Assembly (NCBI GenBank): GCA_029861535.1
Contig: JAOTZC010000001.1
Location: 62,001 to 126,000 of the forward strand
From: Gammaproteobacteria bacterium
Lineage (GTDB): Bacteria > Pseudomonadota > Gammaproteobacteria > Steroidobacterales > Woeseiaceae
Direction: 5' to 3'
Length of the DNA: 64,000 nt
A program made the position numbers and the translations under genes. Positions 1 through 9,591 of this stretch are shown piece after piece. How positions within the stretch are numbered: position 1 is the stretch's first letter; the number at the start of each line of letters is the position of its first letter. The notes under the pieces were generated by a model, which had not been told where the DNA came from, searched no databases, and worked only from the letters and a program-made list of their open reading frames with translations.

Positions 1-1600
1 CGCAGGCCGGTGAGTCGACCAATCTCTGACTGACATTGACTGATTCGACCCGGCCTTTCAGGACTGTTCGCACTTTCTTCAGTAACGGCTTGTGCTCATC
101 GTTAATCGCATCCTGCGTAATCTTGCCGTCACTGTCGGGCAGTTGAAGCTGTTCTCGCGCGACATCGACAAGCTGCTTACCGTCATATTCGGCGAGACGA
201 TCGACCACCCATGGATCGATTGGATCTGTCAACAGCAGCACTTCGATATTCTTATCGCGCAGCTGTTCGAGATGCGGACTCGCGGCGGCCGTTACCGTAT
301 TGTCCGCAAGCAAGTAATAGATTTTATCTTGGCCATCCTTTGCGCGCCCAATGTAATCATCCAGCGATTGATTTTGCGCACCGCCTGCGTCGTGCGTCGT
401 CGAGAAGCGCAGCAACTTATGAAGCTTGTCCTTATTCGCGTGATCCTCAACCAGGCCTTCCTTCATGACATTACCGAAGCTCATCCAAAACTTTTCGTAA
501 TCTTCGGGCTGATTACTCGCAATTTTTTGCAGCATATCGAGCACGCGGCGTGTCAGCGCGCTTCGCATTGCCTGCAGATCCTGATTCTGCTGCAGCAGCT
601 CTCGAGATATATTTAGCGGTAGATCGGATGAGTCGACAACGCCTTTAACGAATCGCAGGTATAGCGGCAGGAATTGTTCCGCATCATCCATAATAAATAC
701 GCGCTGAACATAGAGCTTTAACCCCCGTGGCGCCTCGCGGTTCCATAGGTCGAAAGCCGGATTCGTTGGAATGTACAGCAGACTCGTGTATTCGCGTTTG
801 CCCTCGACGCGATTGTGGCTCCAGCACAATGGGTCTGTGAAGTCGTGCGATAGGTGCTTGTAAAATTCCTTGTATTCGTCGTCCGATAATTCCGAACGCG
901 GGCGAGTCCATAGGGCCGTCGCAGAATTGACGACTTTCGACTCATCGTCATCGGCGCCCTGCAGCGTGACCGGGAAGCCAATGTGATCAGAATACTTACG
1001 AATTAACGTCTCGACGCGGAAGGCATCCGCAAATTCCGATTCTTCGCTTTTCAAGTGCAATGTTACCCGCGTGCCGCGTTCGCTCTGTTCGATCTTCTCG
1101 ATAGTAAATTCGCCTTGCCCATCCGACTCCCAACGCACACCGTCCGTGTCTTTGACGCCCGCACGACGCGTTTCGACAGTGACTTTATCGGCAACGATAA
1201 AGGCGGAATAAAATCCAACGCCAAATTGGCCGATCAGGCGGGCGTCTTTCTGATCGTCGCCCGTCATTGTCTGCAGGAACTCCGCTGTTCCCGATTTGGC
1301 TATCGTGCCAAGGTTGTCGATCAGCTCGTCACGTGACATGCCAACGCCGTTGTCGATGACGGCAATCGAATTAGCCTCTTTATTGATCTCGATGCGAATG
1401 CCGAGCTCGGGATCGTCGCCAAGCAAATCGGGCTTAGCAAGCGCCTCGAATCGGAGTTTGTCGGCCGCGTCGGAAGCATTCGAGATTAGCTCGCGCAGAA
1501 AAATCTCTTTATTGCTGTAGAGCGAATGAATCATCAGCTGCAAGAGCTGACGTACCTCGGTCTGGAATCCGTGCGTTTCCGCAGCGCTGGTGTCAGTCAC
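1..1600 (-). CDS. htpG: Molecular chaperone HtpG (Hsp90), C-terminus cut by window edge
   Basis: ATP-dependent Hsp90-family chaperone of the cytoplasm. About 533 codons are visible of a protein usually near 630 aa; the dimerisation end lies outside the window. The reading frame is open from position 1 to a GTG at 1598-1600, preceded by AGGAGA at good spacing. The GHKL ATPase N-terminus is clear: the Glu/Asn motif [15 protein letters not shown] (about residues 36-50), DNGVGM (83-88) and a [11 protein letters not shown] lid segment. The middle domain carries the usual [19 protein letters not shown] stretch followed by [11 protein letters not shown]. Identification is secure; the only uncertainty is the non-ATG start, which the Shine-Dalgarno sequence supports. 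Confidence 0.97.
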   Translation of the reverse strand, partial: MTDTSAAETHGFQTEVRQLLQLMIHSLYSNKEIFLRELISNASDAADKLRFEALAKPDLLGDDPELGIRIEINKEANSIAVIDNGVGMSRDELIDNLGTIAKSGTAEFLQTMTGDDQKDARLIGQFGVGFYSAFIVADKVTVETRRAGVKDTDGVRWESDGQGEFTIEKIEQSERGTRVTLHLKSEESEFADAFRVETLIRKYSDHIGFPVTLQGADDDESKVVNSATALWTRPRSELSDDEYKEFYKHLSHDFTDPLCWSHNRVEGKREYTSLLYIPTNPAFDLWNREAPRGLKLYVQRVFIMDDAEQFLPLYLRFVKGVVDSSDLPLNISRELLQQNQDLQAMRSALTRRVLDMLQKIASNQPEDYEKFWMSFGNVMKEGLVEDHANKDKLHKLLRFSTTHDAGGAQNQSLDDYIGRAKDGQDKIYYLLADNTVTAAASPHLEQLRDKNIEVLLLTDPIDPWVVDRLAEYDGKQLVDVAREQLQLPDSDGKITQDAINDEHKPLLKKVRTVLKGRVESVNVSQRLVDSPAC

Positions 1601-1715
1601 GCGGTGTTCTCCTGTGATTCTCACGATGCCGAATATAGCGTGAACAAGACACGATAGTGTCTCGGGCGCCTATTTCAAGGCCCCACCATCATTGAAATCA
1701 GGGGTGCGCGTGCCG

Positions 1716-1964
1716 TCAGGCGGCGGCGTGCCGCGACGGTGTCTCTGTAACAGTGCGATACGTGAGTTGGATGGCCAAAATCGTGGCTACAGCGAGCGCT
1801 AGCGGTGGGTCTATCAGAGCGACCAGGATGACACCGAGGACAAAGGCCAGGAATAGCAAGATAGCAACGACAAACAATGCCATTCTACGAATACGCTCAG
1901 TACATAGACCGACCATGCCGATCAGGTCGTCGAAATCATCCCAGTATTGCGCGAAGCGTTCCAT
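1716..1964 (-). CDS. Small two-helix membrane protein, unknown function
   Basis: An 82-aa protein from ATG 1964 (a TTG three codons upstream is the other option). The soluble N-terminus is acidic and aromatic (ERFAQYWDDFDDL). Two closely spaced hydrophobic segments follow, at roughly residues 28-48 and 50-68, joined by a short Asp-Pro-Pro turn, and the tail is basic. It lies just downstream of another small ORF on the same strand, with about 10-20 bp between them, so the two may be co-transcribed. I do not recognise the family. Coding is supported only by the clean membrane topology and by the lack of any competing gene. Confidence 0.45.
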   Translation of the reverse strand: MERFAQYWDDFDDLIGMVGLCTERIRRMALFVVAILLFLAFVLGVILVALIDPPLALAVATILAIQLTYRTVTETPSRHAAA

Positions 1965-1982
1965 TTCGGTCAATCGGCCCGT

Positions 1983-2195
1983 CTATCGCACAATCGATAG
2001 CAGCGGTCCGCCGCTATTGCCTTCGCCGGCGTGGCATTCGGGTTCGCGCAGCGCCTCATCATTTGACTGCTTGGCATGCGCGATTGCGCGGTGGAACATT
2101 TCCCAACGTTGACGAGCCGACTCGTTCTTCAGCGACGACGTGGGCGATTCGATTTCTGTGCTCTTCCTTGACATGTCCGTTCTTGGTGAATCCAT
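1983..2195 (-). CDS. Small hydrophilic hypothetical protein
   Basis: A 70-aa highly charged ORF starting at ATG 2195 (or at the in-frame ATG 2174, MSRKSTE). It has no hydrophobic segment. The central RQRWEMFHRAIAHAKQSNDEAL stretch looks helical and the C-terminus is Gly-rich. It sits immediately upstream of the two-helix membrane ORF and downstream (on the minus strand) of a terminator. No family is recognised. This could be a real short cytosolic protein or a chance ORF. Confidence 0.35.
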   Translation of the reverse strand: MDSPRTDMSRKSTEIESPTSSLKNESARQRWEMFHRAIAHAKQSNDEALREPECHAGEGNSGGPLLSIVR

Positions 2196-2382
2196 TCGAA
2201 TAACAAGCTCTAAATGTAACTATAGTGTCGTCCCAATAATGCCTCCGTGAGGTGCATCACAGCTTGCTTTGGAAGTCGCTAGAGGCGTGAGGAAAACCCT
2301 AAAAACCTGACGTAGTACCGGTTTTGAGCGCGGTATTGACGACATTTCGTTAAATGAATTTGTCGCTACAAACGACGCTGCG

Positions 2383-2412
2383 CAAAAAGCAAAACGCGCC
2401 ATAAATGGCGCG
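2383..2412 (-). terminator. Rho-independent terminator
   Basis: On the minus strand an 8-bp inverted repeat (CGCGCCAT/ATGGCGCG, 2395-2412, tiny AT loop) is followed by TTTTGCTTTTTG (2384-2394). It lies about 30 bp past the stop of the 92-aa ORF and is oriented to end that transcript. Confidence 0.7.
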
Positions 2413-2443
2413 CTTAATAACAATCAGCATTGAATCTTATTAG

Positions 2444-2722
2444 CTAATCAGAGTCACCCTGCTTACCGGACCAACTGCGTTTGACTTGCTCTGTCCAGTT
2501 TCGATAACCCTTCCACGTATATAACGACGGATCGATACCGACACGGCGTCCTCGCGGTGCCGGTGCCTTCGATATCCAATGGCGATACTTTTGCCAGCCA
2601 TCCGCATCGTTGGCAGCCGGCTGAACCGGTGCCACAGCGTTGTCTGCATTATCTGAGTTAGCGGCTGACGAACTATCTTCCTTGTAGTCGTCGACCCATT
2701 TGACGTTCTTGCTGTCCGGCAT
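2444..2722 (-). CDS. Conserved-looking small hypothetical protein
   Basis: A 92-aa soluble protein from ATG 2722. The first half is polar and low in complexity (Asp/Ser/Asn/Ala). The second half is rich in Trp, Tyr, Arg and Lys (WQKYRHWISKAP, then YTWKGYRNWTEQVKRSW), a repeated W-x-x-[YW] pattern that looks like a folded basic module. It is followed by a good terminator, which supports an independent transcription unit. An overlapping 103-aa frame on the same strand is judged a shadow. Function unknown; a nucleic-acid or membrane-surface role would be speculation. Confidence 0.6.
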   Translation of the reverse strand: MPDSKNVKWVDDYKEDSSSAANSDNADNAVAPVQPAANDADGWQKYRHWISKAPAPRGRRVGIDPSLYTWKGYRNWTEQVKRSWSGKQGDSD

Positions 2723-2842
2723 TGAACTGTCTCGGTCAATCCTTTGAGCAAATGTTAAGTTCTAGACGTAGGAAATCACAGGAACTGCATCACAATGCCA
2801 GCCAGCATTTTTTTCATCTATTTCAATGTATTAGCTCATTTT

Positions 2843-4222
2843 TTACTTAATGCGGTAGCATGGAATGTAATCTGCACTGGCGATCTTCATACGTTTTTGC
2901 TGAACGAATGCGGTCAGTAAGCCGTCTAGCAATTTCATGATGTCACCAGAACCGTTGATCTCGAATGGACCGTGCTTGTCAATTTCCGCCGCCGTGTCTT
3001 CGCGGACGTTGCCCGATACGATTCCCGAAAAAACGCGTCGCAGGTTTGCTGCCAAAATATGTGTCGGCAAATTGCCGCTTATGTCTAAAGCTGCCATTGA
3101 TTCGTGCGTCGCTTTGAACGGTCGCTTGAATTCCTGGTCAATTTTCAGCCGCCAGTTAAAATAGTAGGCATCGCCTCGCTGCTCGCGGAAATTCCGCACT
3201 TTTTCGAGTGACGCATGCATTTCACGCGCCACACCTGACGGGTCGTCTATAAAAATCGAATAGCGGCTCCGCGCTTTATCTCCGAGCGTCGCCGCAACGA
3301 ATTCATCGATTTGACGAAAATAGGGTTCCGCAGCCGCCGGACCAGTCATCATCATTGGCATCGGGATGTCCCGATTGTCCGGATGCAACAACACGCCGAG
3401 AAGATAAAGAATTTCCTCCGCGGTTCCGACACCGCCTGGGAAGACGACCACCCCATGTCCGACCCGAACAAAGGCTTCAAGTCGCTTTTCCATGTCCGGC
3501 ATGATCACCAGGGAATTGACGATAGGATTGGGCGACTCGGCCGCGATGATTCCCGGCTCGGTAATACCGATGTAGGAACCACCGCGTATGCGCTGTTTCG
3601 CATGCCCAATCGTCGCGCCTTTCATCGGTCCCTTCATCGCACCGGGGCCACAACCCGTGCAGACGTTCATGCCGCGAAGGCCCAGTTCGTAGCCGACGAG
3701 CTTGGTGTAATCGTACTCGGTTCGGCCGATCGCATGCCCGCCCCAGCAAACGACCAAATTGACGTCGGCTGGCACCATCAGCAGCCGCGCATTTCGAACG
3801 ATGTGAAATACCGCATTTGTGACGCCTTCGGCGGAGTCAGGATCAAATCGGGGGTCGCCGATGATCTCGTTGCTCATGAAGACGATGTCGCGCAACACCG
3901 CAAACAGCAGTTCGCGGATACCGCGAATCATCTTGCCATCGACGAACGCATGTGCAGGAGCCCCGGTCAGGGACACTTTCAGCCCACGGTCTTTTTGCAG
4001 GAAACTGACATCAAAATCGCGATAGCGCTCGAGCACCGTTCGAGCATCATCGACGTCACTGCCAGAATTCAGCACCGCCAGCATGCAGCGGCGAATCAAC
4101 GGATACAGGCCGCCTTCGCCACTTGATCGAAGCTGGTCGACTTCGACCTGCGACAGCACTTCGAGGCTGCCCTCAGGCCACACCTCAGTGTCGACGGACT
4201 CGACCCCGGAATTCAGATTCAT
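2843..4222 (-). CDS. ppnN: Nucleotide 5'-monophosphate nucleosidase PpnN (YgdH/LOG family)
   Basis: A 459-aa protein matching PpnN in size (about 454 aa in E. coli) and layout: an N-terminal extension, a LOG/lysine-decarboxylase-like Rossmann core and a C-terminal extension. The core has CWGGH (about 159-163), TGCGPGAMKGPMKGA (189-203) and the signature PGGVGTAEE (262-270), whose Glu and Arg partners bind the nucleotide and catalyse N-glycosidic cleavage. The enzyme hydrolyses NMPs to base and ribose 5-phosphate; in E. coli it is stimulated by (p)ppGpp. An L,D-transpeptidase gene ends 20 bp upstream on the same strand, so co-transcription is plausible. Confidence 0.93.
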   Translation of the reverse strand: MNLNSGVESVDTEVWPEGSLEVLSQVEVDQLRSSGEGGLYPLIRRCMLAVLNSGSDVDDARTVLERYRDFDVSFLQKDRGLKVSLTGAPAHAFVDGKMIRGIRELLFAVLRDIVFMSNEIIGDPRFDPDSAEGVTNAVFHIVRNARLLMVPADVNLVVCWGGHAIGRTEYDYTKLVGYELGLRGMNVCTGCGPGAMKGPMKGATIGHAKQRIRGGSYIGITEPGIIAAESPNPIVNSLVIMPDMEKRLEAFVRVGHGVVVFPGGVGTAEEILYLLGVLLHPDNRDIPMPMMMTGPAAAEPYFRQIDEFVAATLGDKARSRYSIFIDDPSGVAREMHASLEKVRNFREQRGDAYYFNWRLKIDQEFKRPFKATHESMAALDISGNLPTHILAANLRRVFSGIVSGNVREDTAAEIDKHGPFEINGSGDIMKLLDGLLTAFVQQKRMKIASADYIPCYRIK

Positions 4223-4242
4223 TGACGGTGTGCTTCTTATTG

Positions 4243-4767
4243 TCAGGGGCGGATTTCAATCGGCGTGTAATCGCCGGTCATCAGCCAGATATCGATCATG
4301 TCGGAATTGGACACCGCAATGCAGCCATTCGTCCAATCTTGAGTTTCGTAATACAACTGTGATCGCGTCGGCTCGTTCGGTCGACCATGAATCATAATCG
4401 CACCGCCGGGCGCGACGCCTTGGGAACGGGCCTCAGCGCGATCCTGGTGACTTGGATAGGAGACATGGATTGACAGGAAAAACTCGCTGTTCGCGTTTCG
4501 ACGGTCGAGAATGTAGCGACCCTCAGGCGTCCTGAAGTCACCTTCCTGTCGCTTGTCACCGATAGGCTGGATGCCCAACGCGATATCAAAAGATCGAAAG
4601 GGCTCGCCGCCACTAAAAAGGTGTATTTTGCGTTTGGCCTTTTCGACAACGACGAGATCGGCCTGCGGAAACTCGCTGGCCGCGATATTCGGCCCTGGCA
4701 CGGCAACGGCAGCCAGCAGCATTATGGCGGCAAATTGTGACAGCGAATATCTTCCGGTCTTCATCAA
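4243..4767 (-). CDS. Secreted L,D-transpeptidase / YkuD-domain protein (YafK-like)
   Basis: A 174-aa protein with a Sec signal (hydrophobic residues 10-30) and a single YkuD domain. The catalytic region contains IMIHG (His128) and DWTNGCIAVSN (Cys149). The TNGC form of the usual SHGC motif, plus the upstream GDFRTPEGRY element, resembles the YafK/DpaA group that acts on peptidoglycan-lipoprotein links, although other YkuD proteins share it. It would act in the periplasm on murein 3-3 crosslinks or attachments. It lies just upstream of ppnN in the same direction. Confidence 0.85.
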   Translation of the reverse strand: MMKTGRYSLSQFAAIMLLAAVAVPGPNIAASEFPQADLVVVEKAKRKIHLFSGGEPFRSFDIALGIQPIGDKRQEGDFRTPEGRYILDRRNANSEFFLSIHVSYPSHQDRAEARSQGVAPGGAIMIHGRPNEPTRSQLYYETQDWTNGCIAVSNSDMIDIWLMTGDYTPIEIRP

Positions 4768-4835
4768 CTGAGCCCAATATCGGATCTTGACCGCCCAAGA
4801 TTAGCAAATCTCAGCGGCCCGAAAAATGGCTTGGT

Positions 4836-5234
4836 TCACACCACGTTGCGGCCGACGATCCAGCCGATCGCGAATCCGATGCCACCAGCGACTACCGTAT
4901 ACACCGGCAGAAAGCGAAATAGTTCGCCGGGTCCCTGGTCAAACATGCCATTCAGGTTCACCGAGTAAGCATAGTGCAGATACGTGCTAAGCCCGAAGGC
5001 TGGGATTGCGAATCCGAGCACACCGAGCGGCAAGCGCCAGTCCGTACCGGTCCACTTGCCGGCACCGCGGTGCAAACTTAGCCAGGACAGCACGATCAGC
5101 AGTCCGAGTGGCAACAGATTGCGCGCCACCCAGGGTCCGCCTTCTTGAACCTCATTGAACCAGGCCGCCGCCGCCAGAGTGACGAACACGACCGGCGCCA
5201 AGCGTACGATCAACAGCGTGCTATACGCGCTCAT
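4836..5234 (-). CDS. Four-helix integral membrane protein, unknown
   Basis: A 132-aa protein with four predicted transmembrane segments (about residues 6-25, 36-52, 68-84 and 107-128). A Trp/Gly-rich loop and an amphipathic YLHYAYSVNLNGMFDQGPGELFRFLP segment lie before the last helix. Its ATG overlaps the stop of the lytic transglycosylase gene (TAATG at 5232-5236), so translation is probably coupled and a cell-envelope role is likely. No family is recognised. Confidence 0.65.
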   Translation of the reverse strand: MSAYSTLLIVRLAPVVFVTLAAAAWFNEVQEGGPWVARNLLPLGLLIVLSWLSLHRGAGKWTGTDWRLPLGVLGFAIPAFGLSTYLHYAYSVNLNGMFDQGPGELFRFLPVYTVVAGGIGFAIGWIVGRNVV

Positions 5235-7150
5235 TACGATCGATCGCTGTCAACGAGTGTCGGGAAACGAACAATCATGCCCGGGCGCACGTTGTGCAGA
5301 TCGAGTTCTGGGTTGTACTGCCGAAACAACCAGATCGGCACTTTGTATACCCGCAACGACAGAATCCAGATCGATTCACCGCGACGGATAACGTGCTCGC
5401 TGGCACCGGCGATCACGTGTTCTCGAAAGTAGTGGTCCTGTTGGTTGCGGTGGTAGTCGACTCGGCGACTTTCGAAAGTCCCCATATCGACTTCGGGGAA
5501 TTCAAGCTTAATGCGCTGGCCGACGGCAACCGGCGTGCGAAACGCCAGACCGTTGATGTCTCGCAGCCGCTGTGTCCGAATCCCGAGCCAGTCGGCGTAA
5601 TGACCGAGCGTCTCCAGTGGCTGCACTTCGATTGTCAGGTCACTGGTGACGCTGTAATCACTGGGATCCGATAATAACGCCGTCCGCAGAGCTTCCACCG
5701 TCGTCACGGGCTCACTTGCCATCGCCGCGGGCGTAATCTCCTCAATCACAGCTTTTTCGGTCGCCGCTTCGGTGACGCTGGCAACGACCGGCACCTCGAT
5801 CGCGGCCGCGACTGTAACGGGTGCAGCAGCGGCTGGCGCCGGGCCGGCGGCAGGCAAACGCAAGCGCTGGCCCGCGCGAATTCGGTGTCGACTACCAAGA
5901 TTGTTCAAGGCAACGAGCGTGGAAATACGAGTGTCGTAAGCTTCCGCGATTTGCGACAAGGTATCGCCCCTGACAACGGTGTGAAACATGTCGGGAAGTT
6001 GTTTTGACGCCCACAGATCGCTCGGCAATCCGGCCAGTAGCTCGGCAAGCGGTTTCGATAACGATTGAGCCGGCACGCGTACGCCAAAACCCTTTGGCAG
6101 AAGCTTGCTGCCCTGCCAAACGGTCGGCTGCAGCGCCGGATTGTGTTTGGCTAGCTCCGTCGGCGTCATGCCAAGCGCACGACTAATGTCGCTTGCCGGT
6201 ATGTATCCGCCGAGCTCTGCCAGATCATAGTTGAGCGCCGACTCGGTTGTCACACCAGGAAAATACGTCTCCGCGTTTTGGTCGACCGTCATTGCCGCCA
6301 GAAACGCAACGTAAAAGTTACGTGACGCAAAACCAAATGTACGACCGTTGTATTTGCGCAAAATATCAACGTATGCCGTGTCGCCGTATTTGCGCATCGC
6401 CCGACGCACTCCGGCGAGTCCGTGATTGTACGCGGTAATCGCCATCGGCCAGTTTCCGGTGATTGAATGATTGTAGGCGAGTAACCTGCCGGCGCCGCGC
6501 GTAGCTTCGTACGGGTCATTGCGTTCGTCGAGCACATGATCGACGCGCATGTAACGACGCCCCGTGCTGCGCGTAAATTGCCAGATGCCAGATGCACCGA
6601 CATGTGAGCGCGCAGCAGGATTGTAAGAAGACTCGACGTGCGGCAACGCGGCAAGTTCGACTGGCACGCCTAATGCTGAAAATTCGGTTTCGATGAACGT
6701 GCGCCAGCGCCCGGAACGGGCCAGGCCTTGTCGAAAGCGATCCGACAAACCCTGCTGGTAGCGAATTCGATTCACAGCGGCTTTTAGTGTTGCGTTGCTG
6801 ACGTCCGGCGGCCACAGCGCCAGTAGTCGGGCTTCTTCGGCACTTAGCTCGTCGCGCTTGCCGCTTGCGAGCACACGCAGGACCGCCTGCAGCGCTTTTC
6901 TGTGCTCCGTTATCCCGCGTTGGCGCGCTTTTCTGGACAACGTACTGGGCATATCCAGTCGCTCGTACACGACACCGAGGTTCCGATTGTCGTGTAAAAC
7001 GCCCTCGTTGCTGTCGTAGCGCGTAAAGATCGACACCCAGAAATCGATGTCCGGCTTAAGCTCTGGGGGCTGCGGAAAAGTCTCTGCTAGCGCCACAGAC
7101 AGGCTGAAAATGCTTAGAAAAAGCAAAAAATTAGGCAATTTACTTGTCAT
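5234..7150 (-). CDS. mltD: Membrane-bound lytic murein transglycosylase, MltD type, with LysM repeats
   Basis: A 638-aa exported protein. A signal sequence (about 5-22) is followed by an SLT domain with catalytic Glu173 in ALPHVESSYNP and the family motifs GASGIWQF (185-192) and AYNHG. There are then three LysM-like modules: the first begins HTVVRGDTLSQIAEAY, a middle one is weaker, and a third begins HVIRRGESIW near the C-terminus. An Ala/Val/Pro-rich linker separates the catalytic part from the last modules. It cleaves glycan strands to 1,6-anhydro products. No clear lipobox is visible, so anchoring may differ from E. coli MltD. It is the first gene of a unit with the small membrane protein downstream. 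Confidence 0.9.
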   Translation of the reverse strand: MTSKLPNFLLFLSIFSLSVALAETFPQPPELKPDIDFWVSIFTRYDSNEGVLHDNRNLGVVYERLDMPSTLSRKARQRGITEHRKALQAVLRVLASGKRDELSAEEARLLALWPPDVSNATLKAAVNRIRYQQGLSDRFRQGLARSGRWRTFIETEFSALGVPVELAALPHVESSYNPAARSHVGASGIWQFTRSTGRRYMRVDHVLDERNDPYEATRGAGRLLAYNHSITGNWPMAITAYNHGLAGVRRAMRKYGDTAYVDILRKYNGRTFGFASRNFYVAFLAAMTVDQNAETYFPGVTTESALNYDLAELGGYIPASDISRALGMTPTELAKHNPALQPTVWQGSKLLPKGFGVRVPAQSLSKPLAELLAGLPSDLWASKQLPDMFHTVVRGDTLSQIAEAYDTRISTLVALNNLGSRHRIRAGQRLRLPAAGPAPAAAAPVTVAAAIEVPVVASVTEAATEKAVIEEITPAAMASEPVTTVEALRTALLSDPSDYSVTSDLTIEVQPLETLGHYADWLGIRTQRLRDINGLAFRTPVAVGQRIKLEFPEVDMGTFESRRVDYHRNQQDHYFREHVIAGASEHVIRRGESIWILSLRVYKVPIWLFRQYNPELDLHNVRPGMIVRFPTLVDSDRS

Positions 7151-7290
7151 TTAGTCAAGTCTAGGTTTCAATCGTAAATTATTGATTAGTTCACAGAAAA
7201 AGACGGCGTTTTAACGTACTGTGGGTGATGCTAATAAGCTTTACCCGCGGCGGCAAATCGGAACACCGCGGCCTTACCTGAATTGCAGCC

Positions 7291-8589
7291 ATGAAACTGA
7301 CTATCCGCCTCACATTCCGGCTCGGCGCATTGATGTCGCTTCTCGCGGCAAGCTCGTTATTAGCGGGCGAAGTAGCCGTCGATCCATCCGATAGTGGCGC
7401 CGATCTGCTTAACGATACGACCGAGGACCTCGATTCTCGTTCCAGCGAAGTGACTGCCGTCGCCGAGCAATTCGTCGAACCCGCGCCACCCACCGAACCT
7501 GATGTACCGCTCGCCGACGCCGTGACAACGGCAGCAGGTAAAGCCAAGCCGCTGAGTTTGCTCGGCGTCGAAGTCGCACCGGGATATTCGGCACGGCTCA
7601 ACTGGGCGGCCACCGAGTTGTTTGAGGGTGTGCCGGTATCGACGCCGGTGCTCGTGGTAAACGGTTCGGAACCTGGTCCCACGCTGTGCCTGACCGCGGC
7701 GGTCCATGGCGACGAGCTAAACGGTATAGAAATGGTTCGCCGCGTCATGCATGACATCTCGCCAGATCGTTTGTCCGGCGCGCTGATCGGCGTTCCAATC
7801 GTAAACGTGCAAGGTTTCCGTCGCGGTTCGCGTTATCTACCAGATCGTCGCGATCTTAATCGCTACTTTCCCGGTAATCCGAACGGCAGTGCGGCAGCTC
7901 GTATCGCTAGTTCGTTATTTGAAAATGTAATCGCACATTGTGATGCTTTGATTGATTTGCACACCGGCTCGTTCGAACGCGCCAACTTGCCGCAAATACG
8001 TGCCGACTTACGTAATCCTGACGTTGTGACACTGACGCAAGGATTTGGCGCCACCGTTATCTTGCATAGCACGCCGGGCATTGGGACGCTGCGCTATGCC
8101 GCGACGCAAGCCGGTATTCCGACCGTCACACTCGAAGCCGGCGGTCCGTTGCAGCTAGAACTGGGCGAAGTGAAACATGGCGTAAAAGGTATCGAGACAC
8201 TAATTAGCTCGCTAGGCATGACCAAGCGCAGCCGACTGTGGGGCGCTCCAGAACCCGTCTATTACAGTTCTAGCTGGGTACGCGCCGACTCTGGGGGCAT
8301 TCTACTGTCGGACGTTAGTCTGGGCAGCACCGTACGCCGCGGCCAGCTGCTCGGAACGGTAACCGACCCGATGAATAACGCACGCACCGAAATTCGCTCG
8401 CCGTATTCCGGCCGCATCATTGGCATGGCACGCAACCAAGTCGTTATGCCAGGATTCGCCGCGTTTCACGTCGGCATTCAAACTGACCAAGCACCCATTG
8501 ACTCGGTCAAAGACGGTGACGGTTCGCTCGTCAGCGAAAGTGAGACGGTGACCGAGGACAGCGCCTATATCGACGGCATTTCCGAGTAA
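7291..8589 (+). CDS. Succinylglutamate desuccinylase/aspartoacylase-family zinc deacylase
   Basis: A 432-aa protein with an N-terminal signal-like segment (residues 8-26) and a polar linker, then an AstE/AspA-type M14 carboxypeptidase fold. Zinc-binding candidates are AAVHGDELNGIEM (His139, Glu142) and LIDLHTGS (His224). RDLNRYFPG and a C-terminal beta-rich half with a biotinyl-lipoyl-like segment complete the usual architecture. Exact substrate unknown; exported relatives are typically annotated as acyl-amino-acid deacylases. It is divergent from the transglycosylase gene, with 140 bp between them, and followed in the same direction by lpxL. Confidence 0.85.
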   Translation: MKLTIRLTFRLGALMSLLAASSLLAGEVAVDPSDSGADLLNDTTEDLDSRSSEVTAVAEQFVEPAPPTEPDVPLADAVTTAAGKAKPLSLLGVEVAPGYSARLNWAATELFEGVPVSTPVLVVNGSEPGPTLCLTAAVHGDELNGIEMVRRVMHDISPDRLSGALIGVPIVNVQGFRRGSRYLPDRRDLNRYFPGNPNGSAAARIASSLFENVIAHCDALIDLHTGSFERANLPQIRADLRNPDVVTLTQGFGATVILHSTPGIGTLRYAATQAGIPTVTLEAGGPLQLELGEVKHGVKGIETLISSLGMTKRSRLWGAPEPVYYSSSWVRADSGGILLSDVSLGSTVRRGQLLGTVTDPMNNARTEIRSPYSGRIIGMARNQVVMPGFAAFHVGIQTDQAPIDSVKDGDGSLVSESETVTEDSAYIDGISE

Positions 8590-8652
8590 ACCAGCAGATT
8601 TAGTCCTGGTACGACTGGACTCGACCTGCCGCAGTTCATAAGCTCCGTCACG

Positions 8653-9591
8653 ATGTCAAGTGACCGCAAACCCCTGACCGCCTATTGGGCGCCGCGTTAT
8701 TGGCCGATTTGGGTTGGCATCGCCATATTGCGGGTGATTTGTTTGTTACCGCATCGCGTCGGTCTCGCGATCGGCACGTCCATCGGCAAAATTGCGCACG
8801 CCTTTGGCGGTTCGCGCCGTCGCGTTGTCCGTCGCAATATCGAGCTTTGTTTTCCGGAGCTATCCACCGAAGAACGCAATCGGCTCGCGAAGCGGCATTT
8901 TGAAGCGCTGGGCATGTCCATCATTGAAATGGGCCTGGCCCGGTGGGCATCGGAGCGATTTCACCGCAAGATCGCGCGCCTCGAAGGTATTGAACATCTG
9001 CATGCGGCGATCGAATCCGGCCAGGGCGTCATTCTGCTATGTGCTCATTTCACAACAATGGAAATTATGGGCCGATTGCTTGCGATAGATTGCCCGCCGT
9101 ATGACGCGGTGTACCGTAAAAGTCGCAGCGATTTCATTACCGAACTGTTGCGCTCAGGTCGTGAAGTATCGGCGGGTGGGACGATCGAGAAGCGTGATAT
9201 CAAGCAATTAGTAAGGAGCTTGAGGAGCGGGCGTCCCGTCTGGTACGCGCCGGACCAAAGCTACGATCGCAAAGGTTCAGCGGTCGTCGAATTCTTCGGT
9301 GTTCCGTCGATGCACACGACGGCAACATCAACGTTAGCGCGGCTGGGCAGGGCCGTAGCGCTGCCCTTTTTCCCGCGCCGCCTTCCGAATGGACATTACG
9401 AATTTCGCATCTTACCGCCGCTCAAGAACTTTCCTAGCGACGACGAAATCGAAGACACACGGCAATATGTGCGGATTCTCGAGCAGCATATTCGCGTGTG
9501 TCCAGAGCAATATTTCTGGATTCACAGAAAGTTTAAGAACCTTCCGCCGGGCTTTGAAGACTACTATGCAGACCTCGATGCCGCGAAGTAA
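8653..9591 (+). CDS. lpxL: Lipid A biosynthesis lauroyl/myristoyl acyltransferase (LpxL/HtrB family)
   Basis: A 312-aa inner-membrane acyltransferase. It has a hydrophobic N-terminal anchor (19-42), the HX4E catalytic motif HFTTME (132-137) and the C-terminal YFWIHRKFKNLPPG typical of the family. It transfers a secondary acyl chain from acyl-ACP to Kdo2-lipid A or Kdo-lipid A. LpxL and LpxM cannot be separated reliably by eye. Neighbouring kdkA, GT9, waaF and hldD make a lipid A/core context. Its last 28 bp overlap the 3' end of convergent kdkA. Confidence 0.92.
   Translation: MSSDRKPLTAYWAPRYWPIWVGIAILRVICLLPHRVGLAIGTSIGKIAHAFGGSRRRVVRRNIELCFPELSTEERNRLAKRHFEALGMSIIEMGLARWASERFHRKIARLEGIEHLHAAIESGQGVILLCAHFTTMEIMGRLLAIDCPPYDAVYRKSRSDFITELLRSGREVSAGGTIEKRDIKQLVRSLRSGRPVWYAPDQSYDRKGSAVVEFFGVPSMHTTATSTLARLGRAVALPFFPRRLPNGHYEFRILPPLKNFPSDDEIEDTRQYVRILEQHIRVCPEQYFWIHRKFKNLPPGFEDYYADLDAAK

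Noticed and set aside
3311-4126. 271-aa plus-strand open frame
   Set aside because: It lies antisense inside ppnN, whose motifs are intact; composition is Arg/His-rich shadow sequence.
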